Below, piece after piece: positions 1 through 10,210 of a stretch of 35,004 nt of DNA. Positions within the stretch are counted from its first letter, which is position 1; each line of letters starts with the position of its first letter. A model generated the notes under the pieces. That model did no database searches. It was not told the origin of the DNA and saw nothing but the letters and a program-made list of their open reading frames with translations. A program made the position numbers and the translations under genes. Source of the DNA: a virus; IMG/VR virus record IMGVR_UViG_3300024508_000005, positions 1 to 35,004 of that record, one strand, 5' to 3'.

Positions 1-111
1 CCTGTAAGACAAACCTACCTACATCATCTACACCAATACGTAGATACCGAAACCATAACTCCAGAAATGGAAGACAAAGAGGAAGAATATATAAATTCCT
101 GCATTATATAA
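1..111 (+). CDS. C-terminal end of an unrecognised protein (partial)
   Basis: Open frame running in from the left edge and ending at TAA 109-111. It encodes the last 36 residues of a protein whose start lies outside the window. The tail is Glu-rich (EMEDKEEEY) and shows no motif I recognise. It lies upstream of the Sak4-like gene and so probably belongs to the same early phage module. The fragment contains no TGA codon, so it gives no information on the code. The reading frame is reasonably supported only by its being open to the edge. Confidence 0.45.
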   Translation, partial: PVRQTYLHHLHQYVDTETITPEMEDKEEEYINSCII

Positions 112-310
112 AACCCAATCAGAGCAGGGAACTACGGCTCTCTAAATATAGTGAACCCTAGAAATATATCGTTATTACTTACCAATGGAGAATAATACAA
201 AAAGAAAAGCCCCTCAAAGAGAGACTTCGCCTTTACATATATTGTATCCCATCCTCCACGACAAGACACGGTAGCATTCTAGTATTTTACATTATTAAGT
301 CAAGAAAAAT
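112..310. other. gap without a convincing gene
   Basis: 199 bases between the partial first gene and the Sak4-like gene. The longest start-to-stop frame on the + strand is a 29-codon ORF at 185-274. Frame 1 reads plausible residues but has TAA and TAG stops at about the density expected by chance. No hairpin with a T-run was found. I call no gene here. Confidence 0.4.
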
Positions 311-1201
311 ATGCAAATAATGACTTTTAAGCCTACATCACACAAGATAAAGGCACTCGTATATTGAGCCTCATGAAGCTGAAAAACATCTTTTTGAGCA
401 ACCGCACCGAATGTTATCTACGCTTCAGCCGAAGCATGACTCCTCTCCGTAGGAAATAAACAAATAGACTATGTAGAAATAAAAACAGTCAAAGACTTCC
501 AAGATCTTCTTCTCTACCTAAAAAATGAAAAACACCAATATCAAACCGTGGTTATAGACTCCATAACGGAAATAAATGACATCATAAAAATAGAAATAGA
601 AAAGAAAAAATGAAGACCACTACAAATCCAAGACTGGTGAGAAATAGCTAAAAAAATAGAAAGCATACTCAGAGAATTTAGATGACTCGATATGCATGTA
701 CTCTTCATAGCCCAAGAACAAGACATTACAGATGATAATAAAATAAGTAAAATCGTACCAAGCCTCAATGGAAAAAGTGCTACAAAAATAGCCTATTTCA
801 TGGACATCGTTTGACACATGGAAGTGACCCCATCTTGAGAACACGTCATACAAACACTCTCACACCCAAAACTCCTCTCAAAAGACAGAACCTCACTCAT
901 AGGAAACAGCACCGAAGCAAACTTTCAAGAATGGATAAACAAACTCGAACAAATAGAAATCTGAGAACAAACAAAAGTAGGAGAATACAACGGTATAGAA
1001 AACCAACAGCAAAATCAATACGAAACATATAGAGAAATACTCACCCAAGCAAAAGACATCCAAGAGCTCCAAACCATATATACCAATATACTCAAAAACT
1101 TTAAGGAAACACCAGACATAGTAACCACCGAACAAAAAAAAGACATAGCATCTCTCAAAGATGATATGAAAACCTCACTTATGAGAAAACAAAATAAGTA
1201 A
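311..1201 (+). CDS. Sak4-like RecA-type ATPase, phage single-strand annealing/recombination
   Basis: 296 aa when TGA is Gly. The Walker A motif GASGSGKT is at residues 19-26, and all three of its glycines are TGA codons, which is the cleanest proof of recoding in the window. The Walker B-like strand TVVIDS is at residues 79-84. Size and motif spacing fit the phage nucleotide-binding family (AAA_24/Sak4), whose members act with a single-strand binding protein in phage recombination or replication; that role is family knowledge, not seen here. The C-terminal third is Gln/Glu-rich and probably helical. The next gene is a RecB-type nuclease, a common partner. The start ATG 311 is the first in frame. 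Confidence 0.85.
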
Positions 1202-1234
1202 AAAACCTACCTTATATAATAACAGAACAAACAC

Positions 1235-2308
1235 ATGGAAAGAAAAATTAAATCCATCTCCTGGAGTAAAATACACTCCTTTGAGAACTATAAACAACAG
1301 TTTATAAAACAATACTTTGAATGAGAGAAATTTTATGAAACCAAAGAGGTTATCTTTTGAAAAGTACTCTGAGCCATTATAGAACTGAACACTTTTGAAA
1401 CAGATGAAATAATAACCCACCTCTCCAAAGACAGAAATGGAGACTATCAAGAAATAGAAGAAAGAGTACTCAAACTTATACATACATCCATAGAAAAAAT
1501 TGCCGAAGATACTTGATTCTGTGACAATCTTATGAAGTGGCAATTTGATTTATTTCCTCAATACGAGGAATATATCCAAAGTTTTGTGCAAACTTCTCTC
1601 GTTGAATGAGTATGAAGTATATGCTGTCTCTGATTTATAGATAACAGCTCAGCAATAGATGAGAATTTGCAAAGCTTCAGAGAATTTAAAACAGGAAAAA
1701 CACCTTGGACCCAAGAAAGAGCAAATGAACACGGACAACTCTACTTCTACGCTATGCTCATAGAATCCAAAACAGGACAACTCCCAAAAAAAGCATATCT
1801 CGATTGGATCATAACAACGGAAAACGAAAATGGAGAAATAGTGCCACATTGAGACATACAAACCTTTGAAGTAGAAATCAAGAAAGAAAAAGTAGAAACA
1901 CTCAAAAAGAAACTCCCAATCATATTTAATCAAATGCAAGAAGAATATGAAAAATGGCTAGATTCACAAGAATGACAAATCAACCTCAACATAGAAAACA
2001 TAGAAGAATATGCAGCACTCCAAAGAAGCATTAACATGGCACAAGAAAGACAAAAAGAACTCAAACAGGAAATAGACCAGGATCTCCAAAAAAACAAAGT
2101 AGAAAACTACAAACTCAAATGAGCAGGAAGCTTCTTCTATACTCAAAGAAAGAAATGGGACTACCCAGAAGAAATAACAACAAAAGAAGCAAAGATAACC
2201 GAAGAAACCAAAGAGAAAATGAAAACAGTAGATCAACTCAAAGTAAAATATGAAGAAAAACACGAACCACAAACTACTACCTCACTCAGTTTTAGACTCT
2301 GAAAATAG
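1235..2308 (+). CDS. RecB-family PD-(D/E)XK exonuclease-like protein
   Basis: 357 aa with UGA as Gly, ending in TAG. A strand with GFIDN (residues about 133-137) is followed by EFKTGK, giving the E150-x-K152 pair. Then come W..ERA..H and QLYFYAM, the typical order of the RecB/Cas4-like PD-(D/E)XK nuclease core (motifs II, III and the QxxxY helix). The C-terminal half is Lys/Glu-rich and probably coiled. It lies 33 bases after the Sak4-like ATPase, so the two likely form a recombination pair that processes DNA ends. It could equally be a Cas4-like single-strand exonuclease. Fold assignment is firm; exact activity is inferred. Confidence 0.75.
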
Positions 2309-2353
2309 AACAACACTATAATCTACTTTATACGTTAATCTTCACCGTCTATT

Positions 2354-3115
2354 ATGAAATACAGTCTACATGTGAACCAAATAAAATGTATGGAATGGTG
2401 ACTCAATCTCCAACAGTGAGCCGTACTCTCTATATTTACTACACTCTCTACCTGGGCAGAATGAAAAGTAATAGACTCAGAAATATACTATTACTTTTCA
2501 GCAAAGAAAATTATAGAAGAGATACCAATGATAACCGATAAAAAAGACACGATTCTAAAAATAGTAAAAACCCTTAAAGATAAGAAACTCATAGAACACA
2601 TCATACATAAAAATAAATGATACTATCGAATATCACCCCTCTGAAAAACATACATTTCAGACAAAAATAATAACTTGTCAGGTATAGAAAATAATCCACA
2701 CAAGTATAGAAATAAATCCATACCAAGTGTGGAAATAAATCCACACAATAATAATACTAGTAATAATACTACTCAAGATAATAACTCTAAAGAGTTAGAG
2801 CAAAGCTCAGAAAATTATTGAGACACAGAAATTAATCAGGTACTCCAAATACTTCACAAAGCAGTATGAATAGATCAGTTCAAAGAAAACCAACAACGGC
2901 AGAGAATATATGGAAAACACTTGGTAGGCTTTATAAAAAAACACTCAAAAGAAGAATTTATTAAACGACTCAAGTGAATACTAGAAAATGATTTTAAAGC
3001 AAGTAACTGTAATTCAATCAAATACCTCTACTGAGAAATAAAGAGCTTTATACACTCACCAATTATAGAAACTAATAATTTACACAATAAAAATAGCATA
3101 TGAGTACTTGAATAA
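2354..3115 (+). CDS. winged-helix phage replication protein (DnaD/replisome-organiser-like)
   Basis: 253 aa with UGA as Gly. The N-terminus (LNLQQGAVLSIFTTLSTWAE, residues about 17-36) followed by a helix-rich KIVKTLKDKKLI and a RISPLGK wing resembles the winged-helix domain of phage replisome organisers. An Asn-rich linker (about residues 105-145) leads to a helical C-terminal domain (about residues 160-235) with a KYLYGEIKSFI segment, like DnaD or DnaT C-terminal domains that recruit helicase. There is no primase or helicase in the window. The end overlaps the next gene by 16 bases. Family assignment is by pattern only. Confidence 0.6.
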
Positions 3116-3435
3116 CCAAATACGAACCACTCCATAAAATCATCACATACGATGATTATGAAGTAATTATTCATTCATCCCAAGTTGATAACCTTGATGA
3201 ACTTATGGAGAAAAATAGGTTTGTAAAAATAAAAGAGATGAGAATAGCTGTTGCAGATATCAGAAGGATTATACCAGCAAAAGATGATAAGAATATGCTC
3301 GAGACCATGTTATCTTTACTCTCAGAAACTCAGAAAAACCAAGTACGAGAAATAGTGAAAACCTGGCAAGCAACCAATAAACACAAAAAGCTTACCGAGT
3401 GAATTATTACCAACATGATTGAAAGTATATTATAA
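3100..3435 (+). CDS. small hypothetical early protein
   Basis: 111 aa with UGA as Gly, starting inside the end of the preceding replication gene, which suggests translational coupling. The N-terminal half reads as a short beta-rich domain (YDDYEVIIHSSQVDNLDEL...FVKIKEMRIAVADIRRI). The C-terminal half is helical and basic, ending in KHKKLTEG. The pattern of a YEV..S..Q...L...I..G.F..I. segment is seen in many small phage proteins of unknown role. No catalytic motif was recognised. Its place between replication and recombination genes suggests an accessory replication role, which is inference only. Confidence 0.7.
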
Positions 3436-3448
3436 TCCGCCCAAAAGT

Positions 3449-3799
3449 ATGAACTATTATCCAAGACAAAGAAATAAATATTGAAACCAAAAAACAATTA
3501 TTGATGGCTATAAATTTGATTCCAAAAAAGAAGCAACGAGATATTCTGAGCTGAAACTGTTACAAAAATCATGACATATAAAAAATCTTAGACTTCAACC
3601 AAAATTCTTGATACAAAACAGATTTATATTTGAGAAAAAAGTTGAAAGAGAAATCAATTACATAGCAGACTTCTATTACGAAATAGATGAAAATAAAATA
3701 GTAGAAGATGTGAAATGAAAGAAAACAGATGTCTATAAGCTCAAAAGAAAATTATTTTTGAAGAAGTACTGAGAAACATATCAATTTGTAGAAAGTTAG
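3449..3799 (+). CDS. DUF1064-type phage endonuclease (PD-(D/E)XK, resolvase-like)
   Basis: 116 aa with UGA as Gly, ending in TAG. The N-terminal GYKFDSKKEATRYSEL is followed by a YIADFYYE strand, then VEDVKGKKTDVYKLKRKL and a final Y-Q-F strand. This order (E...ADF.Y......EDVKG..T..Y..K.K) is the hallmark of DUF1064, a PD-(D/E)XK family in phages thought to resolve or nick branched DNA. The glycine of the VKGK catalytic turn is a TGA codon. It lies 13 bases after the preceding gene, in the early operon. The fold is well supported; biochemical activity is family-level inference. Confidence 0.8.
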
Positions 3800-3821
3800 T
3801 TTAATTTTTAAAGATTATTAT

Positions 3822-4034
3822 ATGCAAATACCAGGAACGATAATTTGAAAGGATGTGAGACTTATCTTCTCTTGATGAGGATATAAAAATATAGTAAGGG
3901 TATCGAAAGTAGTAGAAAATATTATAGTAGATGAAAAGGGGAACCAGTATCATGTGAATTTGAATCTTCTATCAAGTATTTTTGAACCGAAAAGTGAAGG
4001 ATATAGCTTGGAAAAATTGAAAAACTCAATATAA
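3822..4034 (+). CDS. small beta-rich hypothetical protein
   Basis: 70 aa with UGA as Gly. It begins MQIPGTIIGKDVRLIFSGGY; two adjacent TGA codons give the Gly-Gly in the N-terminal part. The rest is an alternating hydrophobic pattern (NIVRVSKVVENIIVD) followed by YHVNLNLLSSIFEP, which suggests a small beta barrel. I do not recognise a family. It sits directly after the DUF1064-type nuclease and before a codon-atypical membrane protein. The ATG at 3822 is the only one that preserves the frame. Confidence 0.6.
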
Positions 4035-4064
4035 TTAAATTTTATTAGATTTGTAAAAAAAATT

Positions 4065-4409
4065 ATGAAAGATTCTGAAATAAGAAAAAATATATATATT
4101 GAAATTCTGGAATATGCTCAAAAAACTACAGAATTTACTATAGAAAAATTAGTAAAAGATTTGAATTTAAATCCAAGTGAAATAGATTTACTTACTAGAT
4201 CTAGGGATAGTGGATTATTAATTTGTAATATATGAAAGAAAAAAAGATGAGAAGATGATTCTTGGACAATGTCAGTAGAAGGTAGGTTTAGATTATTAGA
4301 TTATGAACAGATTCAGTTAAATTACAAAAGTCTTTTTTGGACTAAATCCATTTGAATTACAGCAATGATTCTTTCTCTCTGCGTAGGATTGGCAACAATT
4401 ATTTATTAA
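4065..4409 (+). CDS. hypothetical protein with HTH-like N-terminus and one C-terminal membrane segment
   Basis: 114 aa with UGA as Gly. Residues 1-50 look helical and HTH-like (TEFTIEKLVKDLNLNPSEIDLL), then a short wing-like stretch ends at SVEGRFRLLDYEQI. The last 20 residues (about 93-113) form a single hydrophobic segment, so the protein is probably tail-anchored in the cytoplasmic membrane. Leu is mainly TTA and Asp mainly GAT here, unlike the CTC-rich phage genes around it. Together with its place at the end of the early module, that suggests a late-acquired accessory gene. Function unknown. Confidence 0.65.
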
Positions 4410-4495
4410 TAACTTAAATATACATGGGAATTGCCAAATAGCCGAAAATAAATAAATTACGTTAGTACTAACATATATTTATACTTGTATCCATT

Positions 4496-4566
4496 AAGGC
4501 TTTCATGCTGGATACGGAAAAATTATTTTTAACTAATTTTTTTGTATCTTAACATTTGAAAGCCTT
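4496..4566 (+). other. nested inverted repeat in the leader of the methylase gene
   Basis: Outer arms AAGGCTTTCA (4496-4505) and TGAAAGCCTT (4557-4566) are perfect 10-base complements. Inside, GATAC (4511-4515) pairs with GTATC (4544-4548), and AAAAATTA pairs with TAATTTTT around the tip. The outer right arm ends in a short T-run that abuts the ATG at 4570. It could be an intrinsic terminator of the early operon or a structured leader of the methylase mRNA. Confidence 0.7.
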
Positions 4567-4569
4567 TTT

Positions 4570-5910
4570 ATGAATAAAAAAATCCAAAAACAACATATAA
4601 ACCTCAAGGTAGAAAATATTATCCCATACGAGAATAATAACAAAATACATACAGAGAAAAGTACAGCAGAAGTAATAAAATCAATCAAGAAGAACAGCTA
4701 TATAGCACCCATAATCGTAGATGAAAAGAATACTATCCTTGCCTGACATGGAAGATACTTTGCCATTCAAAAAATATGAACCTATTCAGAAATAGATGTA
4801 CTCAGAATTACAGGACTTACCAACACCCAAAAGAAAGATTATCGAATCAGAGACAATACTACCAATCTCATGTCGGAATGGGACTTAGAAGCACTCCATC
4901 AAGAAATACTCGCACTCTGAGAAGACTCCTACGATCTCATCGACCAAATAGAATGACTCGATACTCTTAACTTCTTTGATGATGAAACATATAACGAAGA
5001 AATAGAAGACGAAGTACCAAATATAGAAAATCAAGAAATTGTAGTAAAGCAATGAGATATATTCAAACTCTGAGATCATATCCTCGTGTGTGGAGATTCA
5101 AGCAAAAAAGAAGATGTCCAGAAACTCATGCAATGAAAACAAGCAGACATGATATTCACCGATCCACCATACAATGTGAATTATAAATGAGGATGAAAGA
5201 TCACTGGAACCGATAGGAAAATAGAAAATGATCATATGAGCGATACCAACTTTATCACTATGCTTAATGAATGGTTTAAGAGATATCAGGAGATTACCAA
5301 GAAAGAAGCCTGAGTCTATGTATTCCACTCTACCTCAACCCAAATACAGTTTCAACAAGCTCTAGAACTCAATGGCTTTGAAATTAAAAATCAACTCATA
5401 TGGAATAAACCAAGTGCAGCACTCTGATGGGGAGACTACAGATGGAAACATGAACCATTCTTCTATTGTTCACAAAAAGAATGAAAAACGAATTTTTATG
5501 GAGATAGAGCACATGGAACCGTTATTGAAACATTCAAAAACAAATCCGATGAAGATATACTCAGAATGATAAAGCGAGTAAAAAAAGCAGAATCAGAATG
5601 AAAAATGACTCTATGGAGTATGAGAAGGTGTAATGTGAATGAGTATGTGCACCCAACTCAAAAACCGATAGAGCTTATAGAATATGCACTCAAAAACTCT
5701 AGCAAGAAATGAAATATAGTAGTAGATCTCTTTTGATGAAGTGGTAGTACACTCATAGCTTCAGAGAAAACCAATAGAACTTGTCACATGATGGAATTGG
5801 ATCCTATATTCATTCAGACGATTATTCAAAGATATTTTGATGTTACAAACTGAAGTAAAGAAATAGAATGTTTGAATCGAAACTTAAATTTAAGTTTTTT
5901 ATTAGAATAG
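4570..5910 (+). CDS. ParB-like domain fused to a beta-class DNA methyltransferase
   Basis: 446 aa with UGA as Gly, ending in TAG. Residues 10-75 are a ParB/sulfiredoxin-like domain (ENIIPYENNNKIH, then ILAGHGRYFAIQKIG). The methylase follows, with DPPY at residues 198-201 (motif IV). FGGSGST is at residues 388-394 (motif I, SAM binding), preceded by HPTQKP; both FGG glycines are TGA. Motif IV before motif I is the beta-class order. TDPPYN fits N6-adenine methylation, though N4-cytosine is possible. Such fusions are common in phages and may protect phage DNA from host restriction. No restriction enzyme is adjacent. A 177-base gap without any clear signal follows before the small terminase. Confidence 0.9.
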
Positions 5911-6087
5911 AATATCTTGCATTGTTTTTTACGGAACTGTATTTTTAGGTTCATAGTATAAAAATTAATAAATAAGTATATATACATCTAAGAAACATTG
6001 GAGACAAAAAATTGAATATATAGAGTTTTCTTGAATTAATATATTTAATAAAAATCTGAATTGCTACTATCTACTAAGAAACTTTTA

Positions 6088-6540
6088 ATGAAAAAAAATG
6101 AAAAAAATCTTCCAAATAATTTTGAGCAAAAGAAAAAAATAGTAGAAGAACTCGAATGAGAACTTCCACCAGGAGAAAGAGAAAAAGAAGAAAATAAATG
6201 ATGACGACCAAAGAAAATTGATGACCGCACTCTGCAAAAACTCAAGCTTTGTTTTTCGGTAGGAATGACTGACCAACAAGCAGCTTATTTCTGCGGAATA
6301 TCTGAGAGAACTCTCTACAGTTATCAGAAGAAAAATACGAGGTTTATGCAGGAAAAAAAGATATTAAAAGAGAATATAAGTTTACAAGCTCGAGTGAATA
6401 TTGGAAGAAGTATAAAATCAGGAAGTGTACAAGACTCATGGAAGTGGTTGGAGAAAAAAGATAAAGACTTTGTACCAAAGTTTAAATTAGAGTGAGAAGT
6501 CTCCCATAACACACATAAATTAATAAATGATGTACTGTAA
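6088..6540 (+). CDS. terminase small subunit-like DNA-binding protein
   Basis: 150 aa with UGA as Gly. A basic, low-complexity N-terminus leads to GGRPKKID (both Gly are TGA), then a helix-turn-helix with SVGMTDQQAAYFCGISERTLYSY pattern (residues about 61-83), a further helical region, and WKWLEKKDKDFVPKF near residue 118. GRPxK followed by an HTH and a WxLE..d..f motif is typical of phage small terminases that recognise packaging sites. The gene directly precedes the large terminase (2 bases between them). The exact family is not certain, but context supports the call. Confidence 0.75.
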
Positions 6541-6542
6541 AT

Positions 6543-8219
6543 ATGCAAATATTCTCATATGAAAAGACACCAAAGAAAAGAAAACTCATTAAAGAAAATA
6601 TGCTTGAGAGTCAAGAGTTTCGAGTCTCATATTTTCCATATGATTTTTTTGCTTTTTGTATTTATTATTTTTGAAACAATATGATTCTATGAATCAAGGA
6701 CTTTCACAAAGAAATAATGAAAATAGCTAGCTGAGATAGAAATGCTCTCATTATATGATTTAGGGAATGTGGGAAGACGGCAATAGTCGCTCTATGGTAT
6801 GTAATATATTGTATTGCTACAAAAAAAGAAAAATTCGTACTCTTTATGGCATACGATCTTGATAGTGCTACAGAAAAAGTAAACAATATTATTACCATAC
6901 TTAAAACCAATAAGATACTCATAAATGATTACTGACTCCTCTTTGATGATGGAACCAGTAGAAAACAGAATCTCACGGAAGCAAACAAACAAAAAACAAT
7001 GAATAAGTTTGTATCTACCAATGGAGTGAAAGTACAAGCCGTATCACTTAAAAATATGAAAAGATGAAAACAATTCGTAGACGATGAGTGAAATGTACTC
7101 AGACCGAGTCTCCTTATATGAGACGATATAGATATAGAAGAAAGTGTGAAAAATGAAAGAATTATAGAAGAAAACTTCTACAAAATATCAAGTTGAGTAT
7201 TAAACTCAATACGATGACGAGCCATATTCTTATGAAATATTATAGCAGAAGACGGAGTGAATATACGACTCAGAGATGAATATTGTAAAAATAATGATAT
7301 ATGGAACTACAAAGAAATAGCGCTCCTAGAAAACGATGAAATAGTCTGGGAAGAAAAATATGTATGGACCCACGCAGAAGCTCAGAAGATAAACAAAGAA
7401 AAATATGACGGAGAAAAAATGGTGACTTCAATAGAAGAGCTACAAATAAACCCAGAAGCTTTTAACTCTGACTATCTCAATAAACCACGAATCGTTATAT
7501 GAGATCCCGTCTTCAATACAGAAAATGTTTTGAAACTGGAAGAACGAGAACCTGTATACACCTATAATATGAAAATAGATGATAGAGAAATAATACTAGA
7601 TATATTCTATGAAGACTTCAAAAAAGATTATTTCGATTATCTCTATGCTGGAATAGATACAGCAGGAGGACAAGGAGGAGAGAGTGATAGTTCGGACCTT
7701 ACATTCTTAGACAAAGATGGAAATCTCTACGCAAGAATAAATAGTAATATATTGAACTACAAACACCTCTATAAACTACTTCATATTTTACACAATGACT
7801 ATTGATTCCATTTTTTCAATAATTCTCTCTGTATCGAACGAAACTATATGTGAGTAGCACTCATAGAAGAACTCAAGCAAGATAATCCACATGTGCTACT
7901 GAGTAAATGCTATATACCAACCTCAGAATGAAAGAAGCATACCAAATATACGAATATTGTTGGCTGGAATACCACCCATACTTCAAAAGAACAAATGAAA
8001 GACGGACTTGATAGAGCTATCAATCTTTGAAAGTTACAAATAGATACACTGATGAAAAAAGAATTAAAATGATGGACCAGAGAAGAAGTAAATGGAAAAA
8101 TAATATATGCCCCTGACGGAGTGAATGTGAAACACGATGATAGTATTATCTCGTATGGACTAGCTCTTCAAATGTTTTTGAATTATAACCCTAATTTTTT
8201 AGATTATGAACACCATTAA
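6543..8219 (+). CDS. terL: terminase large subunit (packaging ATPase-nuclease)
   Basis: 558 aa with UGA as Gly. Walker A-like GFRECGKT is at residues 72-79 (first Gly is TGA), and Walker B-like LLIGDDID at about 189-196. The C-terminal RNase-H-fold nuclease shows GIDTAGG at 369-375, a middle acidic residue near CIERN (about 429-433), and HDD at 530-532. This is the normal length and order for a phage motor that packages DNA through the portal. It follows the small terminase and precedes the portal module. The last 14 bases overlap the next gene. Confidence 0.92.
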
Positions 8220-8538
8220 AGAAAACAATCTCTACGACAAACAAATAGAGCTCATTGATGTGGCCATTGATATTCTGAAAGAGAGATTTAAGGAATACAG
8301 AGAAGATGAGGAGTATTCCTATCTCTTTTATAATAAAACAATACCACCTCATATATGGCAAATACTTCTTACCACTAAGAATAAAATCAACTTCAAGCCT
8401 CTCATTGAGAGAATCAAAGAAAAATATGGATTCTCTACTCATATGACGAGAACTTTGATACACCATTATGGATATTCTGATGTGTTGAAAAATGGGAAAG
8501 AATTACAAAAGCAATATTTAAAAAGTATAAGACGATAA
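8206..8538 (+). CDS. hypothetical protein between terminase and portal
   Basis: 110 aa, no TGA codons, starting 14 bases inside the end of the large terminase. The sequence is helical and charged (KQIELIDVAIDILKERFKEY), followed by IPPHIWQILLTTK and KYGFSTHMTRTLIHHYG. I do not recognise a family. Position suggests a packaging or portal accessory factor, but this is inference. The first copy of the TTTTATTCTA element begins 4 bases after its stop, so it appears to end one transcription unit. Confidence 0.75.
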   Translation: MNTIKENNLYDKQIELIDVAIDILKERFKEYREDEEYSYLFYNKTIPPHIWQILLTTKNKINFKPLIERIKEKYGFSTHMTRTLIHHYGYSDVLKNGKELQKQYLKSIRR

Positions 8539-8541
8539 AAC

Positions 8542-8551
8542 TTTTATTCTA
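8542..8551 (+). promoter_or_regulatory. late-promoter-like element, copy 1 (before portal)
   Basis: TTTTATTCTA, just after the stop at 8538 and 53 bases before the portal ATG. One of seven identical copies in the structural region. It could act as a -10-like element for a phage-modified or alternative polymerase. Confidence 0.7.
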
Positions 8552-8604
8552 AAAATCATCTTTGTATTCTTTTCTGTAATCATAGCTTTTAAAAATCTCA
8601 CTCC

Positions 8605-9954
8605 ATGAACAATACAACTCCTATAAACTCCAAAATACAAGACTATCTCTGAGAAGTAAGTGAAAGATTAGAACTCGTGAGTGGAGACTATTTGAATAAT
8701 GAAAAAAGTGAATATTTTCAACTCAATGTAGAACATCTCTATCCACAACAAATAGAAAAAGCAAAACTCCTTAATCCAGGAAGTTATATTTGAAGTGTGG
8801 TATATGACTGGATAAGCTCCTATTTATGAATACCAGTACACAATGAAAACATAGACTGGAAAGATGTAGTAGAGTGAATCCTGGCAACAGGGAACATTCT
8901 TTTCCTTATGGATATTGATAACAAGAAACTCAAATCAATCAAAGCTAATAGGTATTATCGAAGTGGAAGTAAAGAGTATATCGTATCTGTATTTGAAGAA
9001 GACGAGGAACAGAATATTTTGAATCATCAAAAAAATTATTACCTACTCGTAGAAAGCTATAAATCACCAATTTTCACAAGAAAACTCTACAAACTCAACA
9101 GCTCTGATAGTTATATGTTTTGAGATGAAGTACCACTCAGTACTCTCGCAATAACCAAAGGAAAGGCAAGTGAACTTACCCTTAAAAACTTAGATTCCCT
9201 AGTCTATCAAAAAGAAATAGAACATTCTCTTTTAAAAAAAATCAAAACAATTATTCATTCCATTGATGGAAAACTCATGGAAGCAGATAAAAACTTTAGG
9301 CAATATACTGAGCAGTTTAAAATATTTAGAAATCTTGTTATTCCAGATAACTGTTACAAGAAACTAGAAAATGGAGTACAAGTGATTGATTTTGATAAAC
9401 TTTGAAAAGTAGTACAGACCAACGATCTCCAATGAAGTGTATGAGGGCTTGAAATAGTGAAAAATACCAATCAGTTACTCGTTGATAGTTTGGATTTTAT
9501 AGACAAACAAATACGACAAATAAGTTCCATCACTACGATCCCTTTATTTGCTTTTTGAATCAAACAGGAATCAGGACAAGACTCAGGAACGAGTAAGATA
9601 AAGAGTGCGGGAATATTTTATAAGAAAATAGAAAAATATAGAGATTTTATTTCACAGTGATTTGAGTATTTTTGGGAAATATTCTCAGTACAAGAGGAAA
9701 AAAGGATTTTAAAATGGAATGCAATAACCACCACTGACCCCAAAGAAATTATTGAAAATGAAGATACAAAACTCGCAAATGGAACTACGAGCAGAAAAAG
9801 AGCTATTATGAAGCAAGAATGAGTAGATGAAGAACAAGCTGAAATAATCCTCCAAGAAATTCTAAAAGAAAACTTACTTTTTAATCCTATACAAAATGAT
9901 TGAGGTAATAGCACCACAAAAAACAAAGAAACAACAGGTGAAAGACACTCTTAA
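8605..9954 (+). CDS. portal protein (SPP1 gp6-like)
   Basis: 449 aa with UGA as Gly. A mixed N-terminal region includes the LNVEHLYPQQIEKAKLLNP stretch. The core has VVYDWISSYL and ILATGNILFLMDID. A long helical section carries DFIDKQIRQISSITTIPLFAFG (about residues 299-320), then SAGIFYKKIEKYRDFISQGFEYFWEIF, as in SPP1/SPP-like portals where this is the stem and crown-proximal helix. The C-terminus is acidic with EGVDEEQAEIILQEILKEN. It follows the large terminase, as usual, and is headed by its own TTTTATTCTA leader. The dodecameric ring role is family knowledge. Confidence 0.8.
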
Positions 9955-10071
9955 ACTTATAAAATATAAGTTCAGATGACCAATACAGTATTTTCTTTAT
10001 GTAAATATTACTTTGTATTTTCTCTATATGATCAATCTTATTTTTCAAATCTCTCTCTAATTCGCATTTCA

Positions 10072-10081
10072 TTTTATTCTA
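10072..10081 (+). promoter_or_regulatory. late-promoter-like element, copy 2 (before scaffold)
   Basis: TTTTATTCTA, 117 bases after the portal stop and 129 bases before the scaffold ATG. The leader is longer than at the other copies because a terminator-like hairpin (10082-10119) and a second small hairpin lie between. Confidence 0.6.
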
Positions 10082-10119
10082 AAACACTTTGCCAGTATAT
10101 TCACAGTTGCAAGGTGTTT
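10082..10119 (+). terminator. hairpin with T-rich tail downstream of portal
   Basis: AAACACTTTGC (10082-10092) pairs with GCAAGGTGTTT (10109-10119) with one G-T wobble, followed by TTCTTTATTTTT. It is terminator-like, but it starts right after copy 2 of the TTTTATTCTA element, so it may be part of a leader or attenuator instead. Confidence 0.6.
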
Positions 10120-10156
10120 TTCTTTATTTTTCATTATAAAATACTGTAGAAAGAAC

Positions 10157-10178
10157 CTACTCATCCTTTAACGAGTAG
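10157..10178 (+). other. small leader hairpin before scaffold
   Basis: CTACTC (10157-10162) and GAGTAG (10173-10178) form a short stem followed by an A-run, 32 bases before the scaffold start. The stem is short and could be chance; it is listed because other structural leaders also carry hairpins. Confidence 0.35.
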
Positions 10179-10210
10179 TAAAAAAATTAATTGTATAACC
10201 AAAAAATATT

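Noticed and set aside
112-330. Frame 1 reads protein-like with two TAA and one TAG, as if a decayed gene or stop readthrough
   Set aside because: Stop density is about what chance gives at this base composition, and the other frames look equally plausible; no homology recognised.
9887-10072. Minus-strand frame with a coiled-coil-like start after the portal gene
   Set aside because: It overlaps the end of the portal frame, has no promoter or recognisable domain, and the gap is better explained by the promoter-like element and hairpin.
9979-10149. Small + strand frame of about 57 codons between portal and scaffold
   Set aside because: Composition is Phe/Tyr/Ser-rich, and it runs through the promoter-like element and the terminator-like hairpin.
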